45,074 nt of DNA, taken from NCBI GenBank assembly GCA_002721815.1, contig PBLQ01000039.1, positions 1 to 45,074 of the forward strand. Reading direction: 5' to 3'. A program made the position numbers and the translations under genes. Below are positions 33,328 through 42,026 of this stretch, piece by piece. The stretch is from Myxococcales bacterium (lineage in GTDB: Bacteria; Myxococcota; UBA727; GCA-2721815). The notes beneath the pieces are model-generated. The model saw only the letters and a list, made by a program, of their open reading frames with translations, made no database searches and was not told the DNA's origin. The stretch's first letter is position 1, and each line of letters starts with the position of its first letter.

Positions 33328-34500
33328 CTACTCCCAGGTCACCGTTCCAGAGCTCGCCCAAAGGGCCGATGGGCTCGCCGCGGGGCCCGCCGGCGCATTA
33401 TCAGTGAAAGAGCCGATGGTGGCCCCAATTACCGCGCCTAAAATACCACCGGTCACGCCACCCAACAGGCCCGCATTTTCAATGGCCTGATTTTCCTGTG
33501 CAGCGTTGTCCAAGTTGAGTTGATCCAACTGACTGTAAATCACCAAGACCCCAGTGGCACCACCGATAAGTGCCCCTGCCAGTCCGCCAATAAAGACTCC
33601 GGCAAAGCATCTCGGACCGCACTTTGGACCGCACGAACAACAACACGTGTTGCACGATCCACCACCGCGACCACTGCCTGCACCGGGCGGCGTTGTGGGA
33701 CCATCATCACGCTCTACCTCTTCCCGGTCATCTGGGTATTCTGGAGGCGGGTTTCGAGGCGAACTTTCCTCTTGAGGCACCTCAACAGATTCTTCGGCGT
33801 CCGTACCACTTGAGGGGGGTGGCAATTTTTTCTTCGGAATCTCTTCGGCATCGTTGGTGTCATCCGCATTGGGCGCGCGGGGTGTATCGATGGACACGTT
33901 CGGTGATTTGTCTTTGAGTCCTGGCCCCTGTGCAGCACCGTCATTCCCCTTGGAAGGGGGTGGCTTGGTGGGCATGGGCTTATTCGGCCCATCCGTCGGT
34001 GGGTTCTGAGGCAACGGCTTTCTCGGTGGTGGTGCGGGCTCGGTCGTTGGCGGAGCCTTAGGCGTGGGTTTCGTTTTCGGCGGCTTTTTAGGCGCAGGTT
34101 TTTTAGGCGCGGGTTTTTTAGGCGTGGGCTTTTTAGGCGCGGGCTTCGTTTTCGGCGGTATCTTATTGCCTTCTTTTTTGGGTTTGTTTTTGCCTGAATC
34201 GCGCACATGATCCGATTCATGACCAGGTTGGTTGGGTGACTTGGACCCTGCTTTCGGAGACGGTTTTTTTCGATCACCCAGGTTGCCGGGGGTGTCTTTG
34301 ATCTTTTTCTTCCCCTTCAAAAGGGTGGGCGATTTTTTCTTCTTGGAAGGCTTTTTCTTCTGTGCATCGCCTTTGTCTTTGGCGGTCACGGGCGCTTTTT
34401 TGGGGGGTATTTTGTTGGCTGCGAATGTCTGTTGCGCAGTCAACATGCCACCCAACAACATCATGCTCATGACCCAATTCTTAAGAAGATTTTTTCTCAT
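33328..34500 (-). CDS. Exported Lys/Pro-rich protein with Cys cluster and glycine-zipper helices
   Basis: 390 aa. I do not recognise a family. A signal peptide (about 1-28, ending TFAA) is followed by a Lys-rich then Lys/Pro-repeat stretch (about 30-180, KPAPKKP repeats), an acidic/Pro-rich middle (about 195-275) and a cluster of seven cysteines at 283, 286, 287, 288, 290, 294 and 298. Two glycine-zipper segments come after it, about 300-322 (FIGGLAGALIGGATGVLVIY) and about 340-365 (GLLGGVTGGILGAVIGATIG). The layout is like a TonB-type Pro/Lys rod attached to a membrane-inserting or oligomerising end. AAGGAGA lies upstream of the chosen ATG, preferred over an ATG 8 codons earlier. It is followed on the same strand by the giant lipoprotein gene. 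Confidence 0.75.
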   Translation of the reverse strand: MRKNLLKNWVMSMMLLGGMLTAQQTFAANKIPPKKAPVTAKDKGDAQKKKPSKKKKSPTLLKGKKKIKDTPGNLGDRKKPSPKAGSKSPNQPGHESDHVRDSGKNKPKKEGNKIPPKTKPAPKKPTPKKPAPKKPAPKKPPKTKPTPKAPPTTEPAPPPRKPLPQNPPTDGPNKPMPTKPPPSKGNDGAAQGPGLKDKSPNVSIDTPRAPNADDTNDAEEIPKKKLPPPSSGTDAEESVEVPQEESSPRNPPPEYPDDREEVERDDGPTTPPGAGSGRGGGSCNTCCCSCGPKCGPRCFAGVFIGGLAGALIGGATGVLVIYSQLDQLNLDNAAQENQAIENAGLLGGVTGGILGAVIGATIGSFTDNAPAGPAASPSALWASSGTVTWE

Positions 34501-34595
34501 TCGATTCTCCTTGGGACAACCCATCCAAAGCGTCCCATCCCAAAAACCGCTTCAACCGAGAAACGGTCGGCCGCTCTCCAACTGAACTGCCTGGT

Positions 34596-34610
34596 CCATA
34601 GACGCTATGG
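34596..34610. promoter_or_regulatory. 15-bp palindrome upstream of the Lys/Pro-rich gene
   Basis: CCATAG-ACG-CTATGG is a perfect inverted repeat about 96 bp upstream of the ATG. On the minus strand a TTGAAT lies roughly 17-18 bp before the TCTATG part of the palindrome, so the repeat could overlap a -10 region and act as an operator. Confidence 0.3.
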
Positions 34611-34663
34611 AATTTCGGCTATTCAACCCCGGCCCCACAGTTTTAGAGCCTCCAAGCAGCAAA

Positions 34664-34694
34664 CACAAAAAAAGGGCCCCTAAAGGCCCTTTTT
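34664..34694 (-). terminator. Terminator of the membrane pyrophosphatase gene
   Basis: AAAGGGCC (34671-34678) pairs perfectly with GGCCCTTT (34685-34692), loop CCTAAA, extended by A-T pairs on both sides. On the minus strand a run of Ts follows (34664-34673). It lies about 20 bp beyond the hppA stop. Confidence 0.85.
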
Positions 34695-34714
34695 AGCTCA
34701 ATTTTCAGCCAGTT

Positions 34715-36880
34715 TTAGCCGAAGATGTTGAAGCCATATTTTGCGATCATGGGTGCGATCACCAAAGCCACCACACTCATCAACTTGATGAGAATGTTCA
34801 AAGAGGGACCTGCGGTATCTTTGAAGGGGTCGCCCACCGTATCACCGGTGACGGCTGCTTTGTGCTTTTCGGAACCCTTGCCAGTATTGGCTTCGTGATC
34901 TTTGGGCTCTTCTTCGATTTGCTTTTTGGAGTTGTCCCAAGCCCCACCGGAGTTGGACATGAAGATGGCCAGCAACACACCAGTCGCGGTGGTACCTGCC
35001 AAAAGACCGCCCAACATCAAACCGGAGCTATCAGCAAAACCTGCAGCCACTGGAACCAAAACAGCCAACAAACCTGGCTTCACCATTTCACGAATGGCGG
35101 CTGCGGTGGAAATGTCCACGCATTTGCCGTATTCGGCTTTCGCAGTGCCTTCCATCAAACCAGCGATGTCACGGAACTGACGACGCACTTCCAAAATCAT
35201 ATCATTCGCAGCGCGTGAAACAGCGTCCATGGCCATGGAGGAAAACAAGAAAGGCAACATGGCACCGATGAACAAGCCCACCATCACGCGGGGTTCGGTC
35301 ACGTCGATCTTAATGTCTGCCACCGATTGGTATAGAGAGGAATTCTCAGCCAAAGAGGTTTGGAATGCAGAGAACAGAGAAATAGCGGTCAACGCTGCAG
35401 AGCCAATGGCAAAACCTTTACCGATGGCAGCAGTGGTATTGCCCACGGCATCCAAGCTGTCGGTGCGCTCACGAACTTGAGGCTCCAACTCAGCCATTTC
35501 TGCAATCCCGCCAGCGTTATCAGCGATGGGGCCAAAAGCATCCACAGCCAACTGTACACCGGTGGTGGCCAACATCCCAAAGGCCGCCACGGCGATGCCG
35601 TACAAACCGGAGAAGTGGTAAGCCACCATGATGGCGATACAAATCAGAATGATAGGGTAAGCGGTAGAACGCATGCCCACTGCAATCCCGGAAATGATGT
35701 TGGTGGCAGGACCCGTGTTGGATGCCTCAACGATTTCATTCACAGGGCCTTTGTTTTTGGCGCAGTAGTGCTCCGTCACAAAACCGATGGCGATACCTGC
35801 AACCAAGCCGCCCACCATGGCCGCAAACAAACCCATTTTGTGGTATTCCATGTTGCTGCCGGGCAATCGGAAGTATTCAGGTAACAACTGATGAATCACA
35901 CCAGCAGAAGCCAATGCCATCAAAGCACCTGCGATCCAAGTGCCCATGTCCAAAGCGTGCTGTGCATTGCCGCCCTCTTCAACCTTAACGAAGAAGGTGC
36001 CAACGATGGAGGAAATGATACCCACCGCAGCAAGAATCAAAGGCAAGTACACGAATGCCATGGTGCCTTGACCAGAGCTGAGCGTGACGCCCGCACCGAT
36101 GACCATGGTCGAAATAATGGCGCCCACATAAGACTCAAAAAGGTCAGCGCCCATACCGGCCACATCGCCCACGTTGTCACCCACATTGTCGGCGATCACC
36201 GCAGGGTTACGTGGGTCATCTTCAGGGATGCCCGCTTCAACTTTACCCACCAAGTCAGCGCCAACATCGGCTGCTTTGGTGTAAATGCCGCCACCCACAC
36301 GCGCAAACAACGCGATGGAGGATGCACCCAAAGAGAATGCGGACAAAATGGTGAGCACATCGTTGATTTGGCTATCGCCTTTGAGACCTGGCATCATGCC
36401 GTAAGCCACAAACAAACCGCCCAAACCAGTGACGCCCAAGCCCACAACGCTCATGCCCATCACAGTACCGCCAGCAAAAGCCACATCGAGGGCTTTCGCC
36501 AAACCTTCACGGGCAGCCGCAGTGGTTCGAACGTTGGCGGCAGTGGCCACACGCATACCGAAGAAACCGGCCAAGCCAGAACAGATGGCACCCACAATAA
36601 AGGAAAGGGCCTGCAAGGCTAAAATGGACTTGCTGCCCATGGCGCCTGAAGCCCCCAACAAAACGGCAACGGCCACAACAAAGATAGAAAGAACTTTGTA
36701 TTCACGGCTCAAAAAAGCCATCGCGCCTTCGCGAATGTCGCCGGCGATTTCCTTCATTCTATCGTTTCCGGCGTCTGCGCCGTTTACTTTCTTGCTCTTC
36801 AAAAAAGCGAATCCCAAAGCCAACAAACCGACCAAAGGACTGGCATATGCGAGTGTTTGCATCATTTCTAAATGCTCCAT
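34715..36880 (-). CDS. hppA: Membrane-bound pyrophosphatase, K+-dependent type
   Basis: 721 aa, about 16 membrane helices. It hydrolyses cytoplasmic pyrophosphate and pumps H+ or Na+ out of the cytoplasm. The substrate site is [20 protein letters not shown] (206-225) and [18 protein letters not shown] (231-248), with the gating Glu249 directly after it. The potassium determinant reads [10 protein letters not shown] (480-489). Ala484 and Gly487 stand where K+-independent enzymes carry Lys and Thr, so this is the K+-dependent class. Glu249 in FESYVG is the position seen in Na+-pumping and some H+-pumping members, so ion choice stays open. Start at the ATG with AGAAGAA upstream. It is a single gene with its own terminator. 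Confidence 0.95.
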   Translation of the reverse strand: MEHLEMMQTLAYASPLVGLLALGFAFLKSKKVNGADAGNDRMKEIAGDIREGAMAFLSREYKVLSIFVVAVAVLLGASGAMGSKSILALQALSFIVGAICSGLAGFFGMRVATAANVRTTAAAREGLAKALDVAFAGGTVMGMSVVGLGVTGLGGLFVAYGMMPGLKGDSQINDVLTILSAFSLGASSIALFARVGGGIYTKAADVGADLVGKVEAGIPEDDPRNPAVIADNVGDNVGDVAGMGADLFESYVGAIISTMVIGAGVTLSSGQGTMAFVYLPLILAAVGIISSIVGTFFVKVEEGGNAQHALDMGTWIAGALMALASAGVIHQLLPEYFRLPGSNMEYHKMGLFAAMVGGLVAGIAIGFVTEHYCAKNKGPVNEIVEASNTGPATNIISGIAVGMRSTAYPIILICIAIMVAYHFSGLYGIAVAAFGMLATTGVQLAVDAFGPIADNAGGIAEMAELEPQVRERTDSLDAVGNTTAAIGKGFAIGSAALTAISLFSAFQTSLAENSSLYQSVADIKIDVTEPRVMVGLFIGAMLPFLFSSMAMDAVSRAANDMILEVRRQFRDIAGLMEGTAKAEYGKCVDISTAAAIREMVKPGLLAVLVPVAAGFADSSGLMLGGLLAGTTATGVLLAIFMSNSGGAWDNSKKQIEEEPKDHEANTGKGSEKHKAAVTGDTVGDPFKDTAGPSLNILIKLMSVVALVIAPMIAKYGFNIFG

Positions 36881-37104
36881 TTCTTCTTATAAAAGAGGGC
36901 TTTGCCCCCACAAATATCTTCGGAAGCAGCCCTAACGGATGAATCGGGGACGGTCAACGCCCCTTTTGAAAGCTGACAAGCCCAATTGAATATGCTAGAT
37001 TGATCCCAGGTCACGGTCAGGCGAACTTTAGGAAACTGACGGCCTCTATTCCATTCATCATCGCTCAAACGCCCATCTCAGGCGCTTTACGCATCGAGTA
37101 ACAC

Positions 37105-37722
37105 ATGTCCCGACCTTCCAAATTCCAATCCACCCCCCTCGCACCCGACCGGGTCAAAGCCGATGGGGAAGCCCAAAAAACCGGATGGGGTGTCCCAAAG
37201 CCCAAATCTGGTAAAAACCAATCGGCCTACGACAAATACAAACAGAGCCTTCACGAAATCTTTGATGGTAAAAAACCCATGCCCAATAAAATGAAAGGCA
37301 TGCTCGAAAGCCAGCACCCTGCGGTGGCCCAAAAAGAAACGGCCGGCGAACAAGAGACCACAGAGGAACAACCCGCCAAAAAAGTGCGGCGCCGGGTTGC
37401 GCCGAAGGGGCCCACTTTGGGTGATTTGATCCAGGTGGCCAAATCGGGCAAAAGCTCTGCAGAGGTACGAGAGGCGCTGTCACAAATTAAAGAGAAAGGG
37501 TTCACCCTGCCCGATGATGATGAAGAAATCCTGGTGAAAGCCTTAGATCATGATGATGATGATATTGTCCTTCAAGCCCTCACCCAACTGGAAGTGTTTT
37601 TAGATAACGACACCTCCAAAAACCCCACCTTGCTCAAAACCCGCCTGCAAAGCGCACAAATGCTGGCGTCCAACGGAAAAATCCGTCGCAAAACCACGGC
37701 ACTTTTAGAGCTGTTGGCATAA
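37105..37722 (+). CDS. Helical protein of unknown function
   Basis: 205 aa. I do not recognise a family. The N-terminal half (1-100) is polar, Lys/Pro/Glu-rich and probably disordered, with KYKQSLHEIFDGKKPMP as one ordered helix and KKVRRRVAP before the second part. The C-terminal half (about 102-205) is a bundle of amphipathic helices of the HEAT/ARM type, with a conspicuous Asp run (LDHDDDDIVLQALTQLEVFL). No signal peptide or membrane helix. The ATG has GAG only weakly positioned upstream. It is divergent from hppA and ends at a terminator shared with boxB. It could be a scaffold or ribosome- or nucleic-acid-associated factor, but nothing proves this. Confidence 0.75.
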   Translation: MSRPSKFQSTPLAPDRVKADGEAQKTGWGVPKPKSGKNQSAYDKYKQSLHEIFDGKKPMPNKMKGMLESQHPAVAQKETAGEQETTEEQPAKKVRRRVAPKGPTLGDLIQVAKSGKSSAEVREALSQIKEKGFTLPDDDEEILVKALDHDDDDIVLQALTQLEVFLDNDTSKNPTLLKTRLQSAQMLASNGKIRRKTTALLELLA

Positions 37723-37755
37723 AAAAACGCACCCTCGAGAGTGGTGCGTTTTTTG
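37721..37755. terminator. Bidirectional terminator between the helical protein gene and boxB
   Basis: CGCACC (37728-37733) pairs with GGTGCG (37743-37748) and is flanked by A-run and T-run on the two sides. It therefore works as an intrinsic terminator in both directions, ending the plus-strand gene at 37722 and boxB on the minus strand. Confidence 0.85.
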
Positions 37756-37779
37756 TATTGGTTTTGGGAGTCACCCGAC

Positions 37780-39198
37780 TTAAAGCTTCACGTACTCGTA
37801 ATCGATTTCTTGATCGTTAATCCCGCGTCGAGGTGGCGCGATCCATCCCGCCATTTTGCCCGGCTCGGTCACTTGAACCATCAAACTTCTCACAAAAGCT
37901 TTATCTTCAGCGGTGGGTAACCAATCATTCTTATTCTTTTGCCACTGGGCTTCGGTGATCATGTTGCCCTCAGGGTCGAAACGCGCCTCGCTCCACAGAC
38001 CCACATCGCGGTTAAAACGACGGGACGGAAGCTTCACGCGGTAATCCACGCCCGCTTTTTCTAAATCGCGATTCCATTGTTTGACACCCTTGTTACAGTC
38101 GTCAACATAATCGTCCCGCAGCACTTCGTTCATGGCGTTTCGCAAGGGCACCTCTTCACTAGAAACTTTTCCACCGTCCAGAACATCCATTTGATAAATG
38201 CATTCTTTGGCCACATGATCAACGTTGAGTTTCGCTTCGTGGGCACGACCCTTAACGCCCGTTGCAAAGTAGCCAGCCGCATTCGTGGACTTTTCAGCGC
38301 CGAACAAGTTCAAAGCACTGGAGTACCAGAAATTGATGTATCTTTCGAGTAACTTCAACGGGATGCCGCCGTGAGGGCCGATGTCATCGGTGTCATGTTC
38401 CTTCATGAGTTGACATGATCGTTGAATCACGCGACGAATTCCAGTTTGCCCCACAAACATGTGGTGCGCTTCCTCGGTCAGCATAAAACGACAGGTGCGA
38501 GACAGCGGATCGAAACCACTCTCTGCCAAAGACAACAACTGGTATTTACCATCACGATCGGTAAACATGGCAAACAAAAAGAAGGACAACCATTCATCGA
38601 TGGGCTCGTTGAAAGTGTTCAAAATTCGAGGTTTGTCCTCGTTGCCTGAGCGACGGTCCAACAACTCTTCAGCCTCTTCACGGCCATCGCGCCCGAAATA
38701 GGAGTGGAGCAAATAGACCATGGCCCACAGGTGCCGGCCCTCTTCCACGTTCACTTGAAACAGATTGCGCATGTCGTAAAGAGAGGGACACGTTTGGCCG
38801 AGCAAACGTTGCTGCTCAACCGATGCAGGCTCGGTATCACCTTGGGTCACGATGAGGCGACGTAAAGCATTTCGGTGCTCACCAGGTACTTCTTGCCAAA
38901 CGGGTTTCCCGTAATCATCACCAAAGGGAATCACCCGGTCTTTTTCGGGTGGCGCCAGAAAGATGCCCCAACGATAGTCAGGCATTTTAACGTGATCAAA
39001 ATGCGCCCAGCCATCGGTTTCAACGCTGATGGCGGTTCGCAAATAAATGTCTTTTTCTTGAAAGCCTTCTGGCCCCATGTCCTGCCACCAACTGAGGTAG
39101 TTGGGCAGCCATTTTTCTAAAGCCCGCTGCAATCGTTTGTCATCACTCAGATGAACGTTGTTGGGAATCTTTTCATTGCTTACGTGAGCTACGGCCAT
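37780..39198 (-). CDS. boxB: Benzoyl-CoA 2,3-epoxidase subunit BoxB
   Basis: 472 aa diiron oxygenase subunit. It epoxidises the ring of benzoyl-CoA using O2, in partnership with the reductase BoxA. Both diiron half sites are visible: VEEGRHLWAM with Glu153/His156, and TEEAHHMFVG with Glu242 or 243 and His245 or 246. Other family stretches include QVNVEEGRHLWAMVYLLHSY, the DDIGPHGGIPL segment and FGAEKSTNAA. Length matches known BoxB (about 470). AAGGAG upstream supports the ATG. It follows boxC by 40 bp on the same strand, so it is probably the second gene of the operon. boxA, the benzoate-CoA ligase gene and the downstream aldehyde dehydrogenase are not in the window. Confidence 0.93.
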   Translation of the reverse strand: MAVAHVSNEKIPNNVHLSDDKRLQRALEKWLPNYLSWWQDMGPEGFQEKDIYLRTAISVETDGWAHFDHVKMPDYRWGIFLAPPEKDRVIPFGDDYGKPVWQEVPGEHRNALRRLIVTQGDTEPASVEQQRLLGQTCPSLYDMRNLFQVNVEEGRHLWAMVYLLHSYFGRDGREEAEELLDRRSGNEDKPRILNTFNEPIDEWLSFFLFAMFTDRDGKYQLLSLAESGFDPLSRTCRFMLTEEAHHMFVGQTGIRRVIQRSCQLMKEHDTDDIGPHGGIPLKLLERYINFWYSSALNLFGAEKSTNAAGYFATGVKGRAHEAKLNVDHVAKECIYQMDVLDGGKVSSEEVPLRNAMNEVLRDDYVDDCNKGVKQWNRDLEKAGVDYRVKLPSRRFNRDVGLWSEARFDPEGNMITEAQWQKNKNDWLPTAEDKAFVRSLMVQVTEPGKMAGWIAPPRRGINDQEIDYEYVKL

Positions 39199-39238
39199 GG
39201 GCGCTCCTTCTTATTCAGTGGAAATGATATGAGCCACT

Positions 39239-40900
39239 CTAACATCTTCTAAAGTCAAATTCAGGTTGGGTGGGTTTTCCGTAGTTGGTCAAAGCACCCA
39301 TTTCTCCCGTGGCGTTCGGCCGAATGAAAATCCAGTTCTGCCAGGCTGATAAACGTGCGAAAATACGGCTTTCCATGGTTTCTGGGCCAGGAAAGCGCAA
39401 AGAGGCCTCCATGCCGGTGAGGGCATCAGGGGACATGGCCACCCGTTCTTCCACCAACAATCGCACTTCATCCGGATAATCGATCTCGTCCCGAACGAAG
39501 GTCACCAGCTCGAGATCTTCGGCATCTTCTGCCTCCACTGGGCCTTCCAGCCCAGCATTCATGGCCGTTTGCAACGCTTCATCATCCCCAAAATAATGGG
39601 CCTGCAAACGCGTCAAACCGTGGCTCATGGGCAATGACCCATTGTTGATTTCAGACAGACGAATTTGGGATGGGGTATCGGCGTCCACATCATCGAGCAT
39701 GTAACTGCGATCGGCAGCCCAAATCAGCTCGGCCAATGAGCCGGCCCAACAAGAGGTGGGCTCGATGAGTGACACGAAAGTGCGGCTGGTGACATCGACG
39801 CGTTTGAGAACGCGCTTCATGTTGTGCAGCACTTCAACCGCAAACCAGTTTGGGTTCTCGCCAGTGGCAGCCGCCAGCAAAGAACGGTCGGATTGCAACA
39901 CGTGCTCAACATTGCCTTCGGTTTTGAGTAAGACCAAGCCCACCATGAGGTGGTTCATGCGCAAGTTCAAAATGGCGTTGTCTAATTCACGAAATGCTTT
40001 GAGTGCCCACAGATTGTTGCCTTGAGCAAAGATCTCGTCGGCAGAAAATTCTTGGGCGGTATCGGGCGCACGGAGGGTCAGCTCAGCCACCCGTTTGTCT
40101 TCGTCGATTTTGACGGTGACGAACTCGTATTGATAGGTACCTTCTTCGAAAGTGGGCTCAACACTTTCCAGTTTGACGCCTTCACCACCCGGGCGATGAC
40201 TTTGGGCCGCCAAAGCTTGGGCCCGGTCGGCCACGGCGGCGTCCCATTTGCTTTTGGGTGCAATGGCGTCCACCAGCTTCCATTTGAGGGCGCGTTTGCC
40301 TTTGACGCCTTCGGCCACGGTGCAGAAAAAGTCGGCCAAATCGCGGCGCACTTTTCGTTTGTCCACCACGCGGGTAAGGCCACCGGTGCCAGGCAATACC
40401 GCCAAAAGCGGTACTTCGGGCAATGACACTGCGGAGTTGGCATCATCGATCAGCAGAATTTCGTCGGCGGCCAAGGCCAGCTCGTAGCCCCCACCGGCGC
40501 AAGTGCCATTGGCAGCGCACAGGAACTTGATGCCCGAATTTTCGGAGGCGTCTTCAATATAAAGCCGAGTTTCGTTGGTGAATTTACAGAAATTCACCTT
40601 AAAAGCGTGGCTGCTGGCCCCCAGCATGGGAATGTTGGCGCCCGCACAGAAAATGCGTTCTTTGCCACCGGTGATGACCACTGCTTTCACTTCGGGGTGC
40701 TCAAATCGGAGCCGCTGAATGCAATCGGCCAGCTCGATGTCCACGCCTAAGTCGTAACTATTTAATTTTAAACGACTATCCTCATTAAGGCCGGCGTCTT
40801 CTTGGACGTCCATGGCCAAAGTGGCGATCTCGCCATCGAGGCTAAAACGCCAATGGCGGTAGTTTTCTGGCGACGTGGAAAAACTGATGTGATCACTCAT
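39239..40900 (-). CDS. boxC: Benzoyl-CoA-dihydrodiol lyase / 2,3-epoxybenzoyl-CoA dihydrolase BoxC
   Basis: 553 aa from the chosen ATG, matching the known BoxC length (about 550-560). It opens the epoxide ring of 2,3-epoxybenzoyl-CoA hydrolytically, releasing formate and the open-chain semialdehyde-CoA. The crotonase-like N-terminal part shows VKAVVITGGKERIFCAGANI (oxyanion hole) and AANGTCAGGGYELALAADEI. A C-terminal crotonase-like half follows. The start MSDHISFS has GGGAGG four bases upstream. The frame stays open for a further 67 codons upstream, but those residues look unlike protein and have no ribosome site. First gene of a boxC-boxB operon with a promoter just upstream, divergent from rplM-rpsI. 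Confidence 0.92.
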   Translation of the reverse strand: MSDHISFSTSPENYRHWRFSLDGEIATLAMDVQEDAGLNEDSRLKLNSYDLGVDIELADCIQRLRFEHPEVKAVVITGGKERIFCAGANIPMLGASSHAFKVNFCKFTNETRLYIEDASENSGIKFLCAANGTCAGGGYELALAADEILLIDDANSAVSLPEVPLLAVLPGTGGLTRVVDKRKVRRDLADFFCTVAEGVKGKRALKWKLVDAIAPKSKWDAAVADRAQALAAQSHRPGGEGVKLESVEPTFEEGTYQYEFVTVKIDEDKRVAELTLRAPDTAQEFSADEIFAQGNNLWALKAFRELDNAILNLRMNHLMVGLVLLKTEGNVEHVLQSDRSLLAAATGENPNWFAVEVLHNMKRVLKRVDVTSRTFVSLIEPTSCWAGSLAELIWAADRSYMLDDVDADTPSQIRLSEINNGSLPMSHGLTRLQAHYFGDDEALQTAMNAGLEGPVEAEDAEDLELVTFVRDEIDYPDEVRLLVEERVAMSPDALTGMEASLRFPGPETMESRIFARLSAWQNWIFIRPNATGEMGALTNYGKPTQPEFDFRRC

Positions 40901-40925
40901 GTGGCCTCCCATTTTGGCTGCCCGC

Positions 40926-40953
40926 ATCTTAGTGATTTTGGCCATCTTTTCAA
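40926..40953 (-). promoter_or_regulatory. Candidate boxC-boxB promoter
   Basis: On the minus strand TTGAAA (40948-40953) and TAAGAT (40926-40931) are spaced by 16 bp. A transcript start would fall near 40919, giving a leader of about 20 nt that still includes the GGGAGG ribosome site of boxC. Confidence 0.5.
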
Positions 40954-40989
40954 GGGCACAAACGCCTTTTCGGGGCCAAATCGTCCCTA

Positions 40990-41007
40990 TTGACACCTCG
41001 GGGTCAA
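40990..41007. promoter_or_regulatory. 18-bp near-perfect palindrome between boxC and rplM
   Basis: TTGACACCTCGGGGTCAA reads TTGACxCC...GGxGTCAA. Seven of nine base pairs are symmetric, with TTGAC/GTCAA arms intact. It lies about 40 bp upstream of the boxC -35 element on the minus strand. It could be an activator or repressor site for the box genes. No BoxR-like regulator gene is in the window. Confidence 0.4.
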
Positions 41008-41033
41008 AAGGGCAGCTTTCTCTCGATTTTGAG

Positions 41034-41048
41034 GTGATCACCGTGATC
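41034..41048. promoter_or_regulatory. Overlapping palindromes, GGTGATCACC and GATCAC-C-GTGATC
   Basis: A perfect 10-bp and a perfect 13-bp inverted repeat overlap here, 27 bp beyond the previous palindrome on the rplM side. They may be regulatory sites for rplM or for the box promoter. No assignment is possible by eye. Confidence 0.3.
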
Positions 41049-41100
41049 GCTTCCGAACAAAACCTGTGGGTGTGATTTTGAAAAAAGCCGCACCTCCGCA

Positions 41101-41117
41101 TACGCCGCGATGGCGTA
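41101..41117 (+). promoter_or_regulatory. Hairpin in the rplM leader
   Basis: TACGCC-GCGAT-GGCGTA is a perfect 6-bp stem with a 5-nt loop, about 44 bp upstream of the rplM ATG. It may belong to an autoregulatory L13/S9 leader, but I cannot match it to a known motif. Confidence 0.3.
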
Positions 41118-41160
41118 GGGCTTAAAGCAACTTGGCTCTAAGTCCGAGAAAGGAACGAAA

Positions 41161-41586
41161 ATGAAAACCCCTACACCGAAACCAGGAGACATCCAACGTG
41201 ATTGGTACGTTGTCGATGCTCAAGACCAAGTGCTGGGCCGCATGGCGACCAAAATCGCTCATGTGTTGCGCGGCAAGAACAAGCCTTACTTTGCACCACA
41301 CGCCGATACCGGTGACTTCGTAGTGGTGATCAACGCTGACAAAGTGCGTTTCACAGGCAAAAAAGAATCCGCAAAAACCTACTGGCGCCACACCGGCTAC
41401 GTGGGTGGCATCAAAGGCATTACCGCTGAAGATCAGCGCGAAAGACATCCCGAGCGCATCGTTCATGCGGCCGTTCGTGGCATGTTGCCTAAAGGACCTT
41501 TGGGCCGTCGCCAGTTAAAGAAACTCAAAATTTACAACGGTACTGAACATCCTCACGGTGCGCAGCAACCCAAACCCTTGAACTAG
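41161..41586 (+). CDS. rplM: 50S ribosomal protein L13
   Basis: 141 aa, the usual L13 length. [40 protein letters not shown] and [20 protein letters not shown] are family landmarks, and [16 protein letters not shown] ends it. GAAAGGAAC upstream of ATG is a good ribosome site. It is the first gene of the conserved rplM-rpsI pair, 21 bp before rpsI, and is divergent from boxC. L13 is an early assembly protein of the large subunit. Confidence 0.97.
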   Translation: MKTPTPKPGDIQRDWYVVDAQDQVLGRMATKIAHVLRGKNKPYFAPHADTGDFVVVINADKVRFTGKKESAKTYWRHTGYVGGIKGITAEDQRERHPERIVHAAVRGMLPKGPLGRRQLKKLKIYNGTEHPHGAQQPKPLN

Positions 41587-41607
41587 ATTTCAAAGAAGGA
41601 TTTTAAA

Positions 41608-42000
41608 ATGCCATCTAATCGATATTACGCAACAGGCCGTCGTAAAGAAGCTACCGCTCGGGTTTGGATCAGCCCCGGTACCGGTAACATCTCTGTGAAC
41701 GGCAAAGAACTCGACACCTATTTTGTGCGCCCTGTGTTGCGCATGATCTTGCAACAACCTTTCGATGCCACTGAAGCCGAAGGCAAATTTGACGTCATGT
41801 GCACCGTTCGCGGTGGTGGCAAGTCCGGTCAAGCCGGCGCCATTCGTCACGGTATTGCCCGCGCTTTGGCCACGGCCGATACGGATTACCGTCCCATCCT
41901 GAAAAAGGCTGGCATGTTGACCCGTGATGCCCGTGCCGTTGAGCGTAAGAAATACGGTCAGCCTGGTGCGCGGAAGCGTTTCCAGTTCTCCAAGCGTTAA
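41608..42000 (+). CDS. rpsI: 30S ribosomal protein S9
   Basis: 130 aa. The start [20 protein letters not shown], the middle [20 protein letters not shown] and the end [17 protein letters not shown] are canonical. The last residues, SKR, reach towards P-site tRNA in the 30S subunit. AGAAGGA upstream supports the ATG. It follows rplM closely and ends at an intrinsic terminator. Confidence 0.97.
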   Translation: MPSNRYYATGRRKEATARVWISPGTGNISVNGKELDTYFVRPVLRMILQQPFDATEAEGKFDVMCTVRGGGKSGQAGAIRHGIARALATADTDYRPILKKAGMLTRDARAVERKKYGQPGARKRFQFSKR

Positions 42001-42026
42001 TCTTTATTTTCGCTTCAGAGAAATAC

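Noticed and set aside
35891-36622. Long plus-strand frame opposite the pyrophosphatase
   Set aside because: Composition is His/Arg/Thr-rich without domain features; it mirrors the codon structure of hppA, which is unambiguous.
40901-41101. N-terminal extension of boxC to 41101
   Set aside because: The extra 67 residues are Cys/Arg/Lys-mixed and lack a ribosome site; the start at 40900 has GGGAGG and matches family length.
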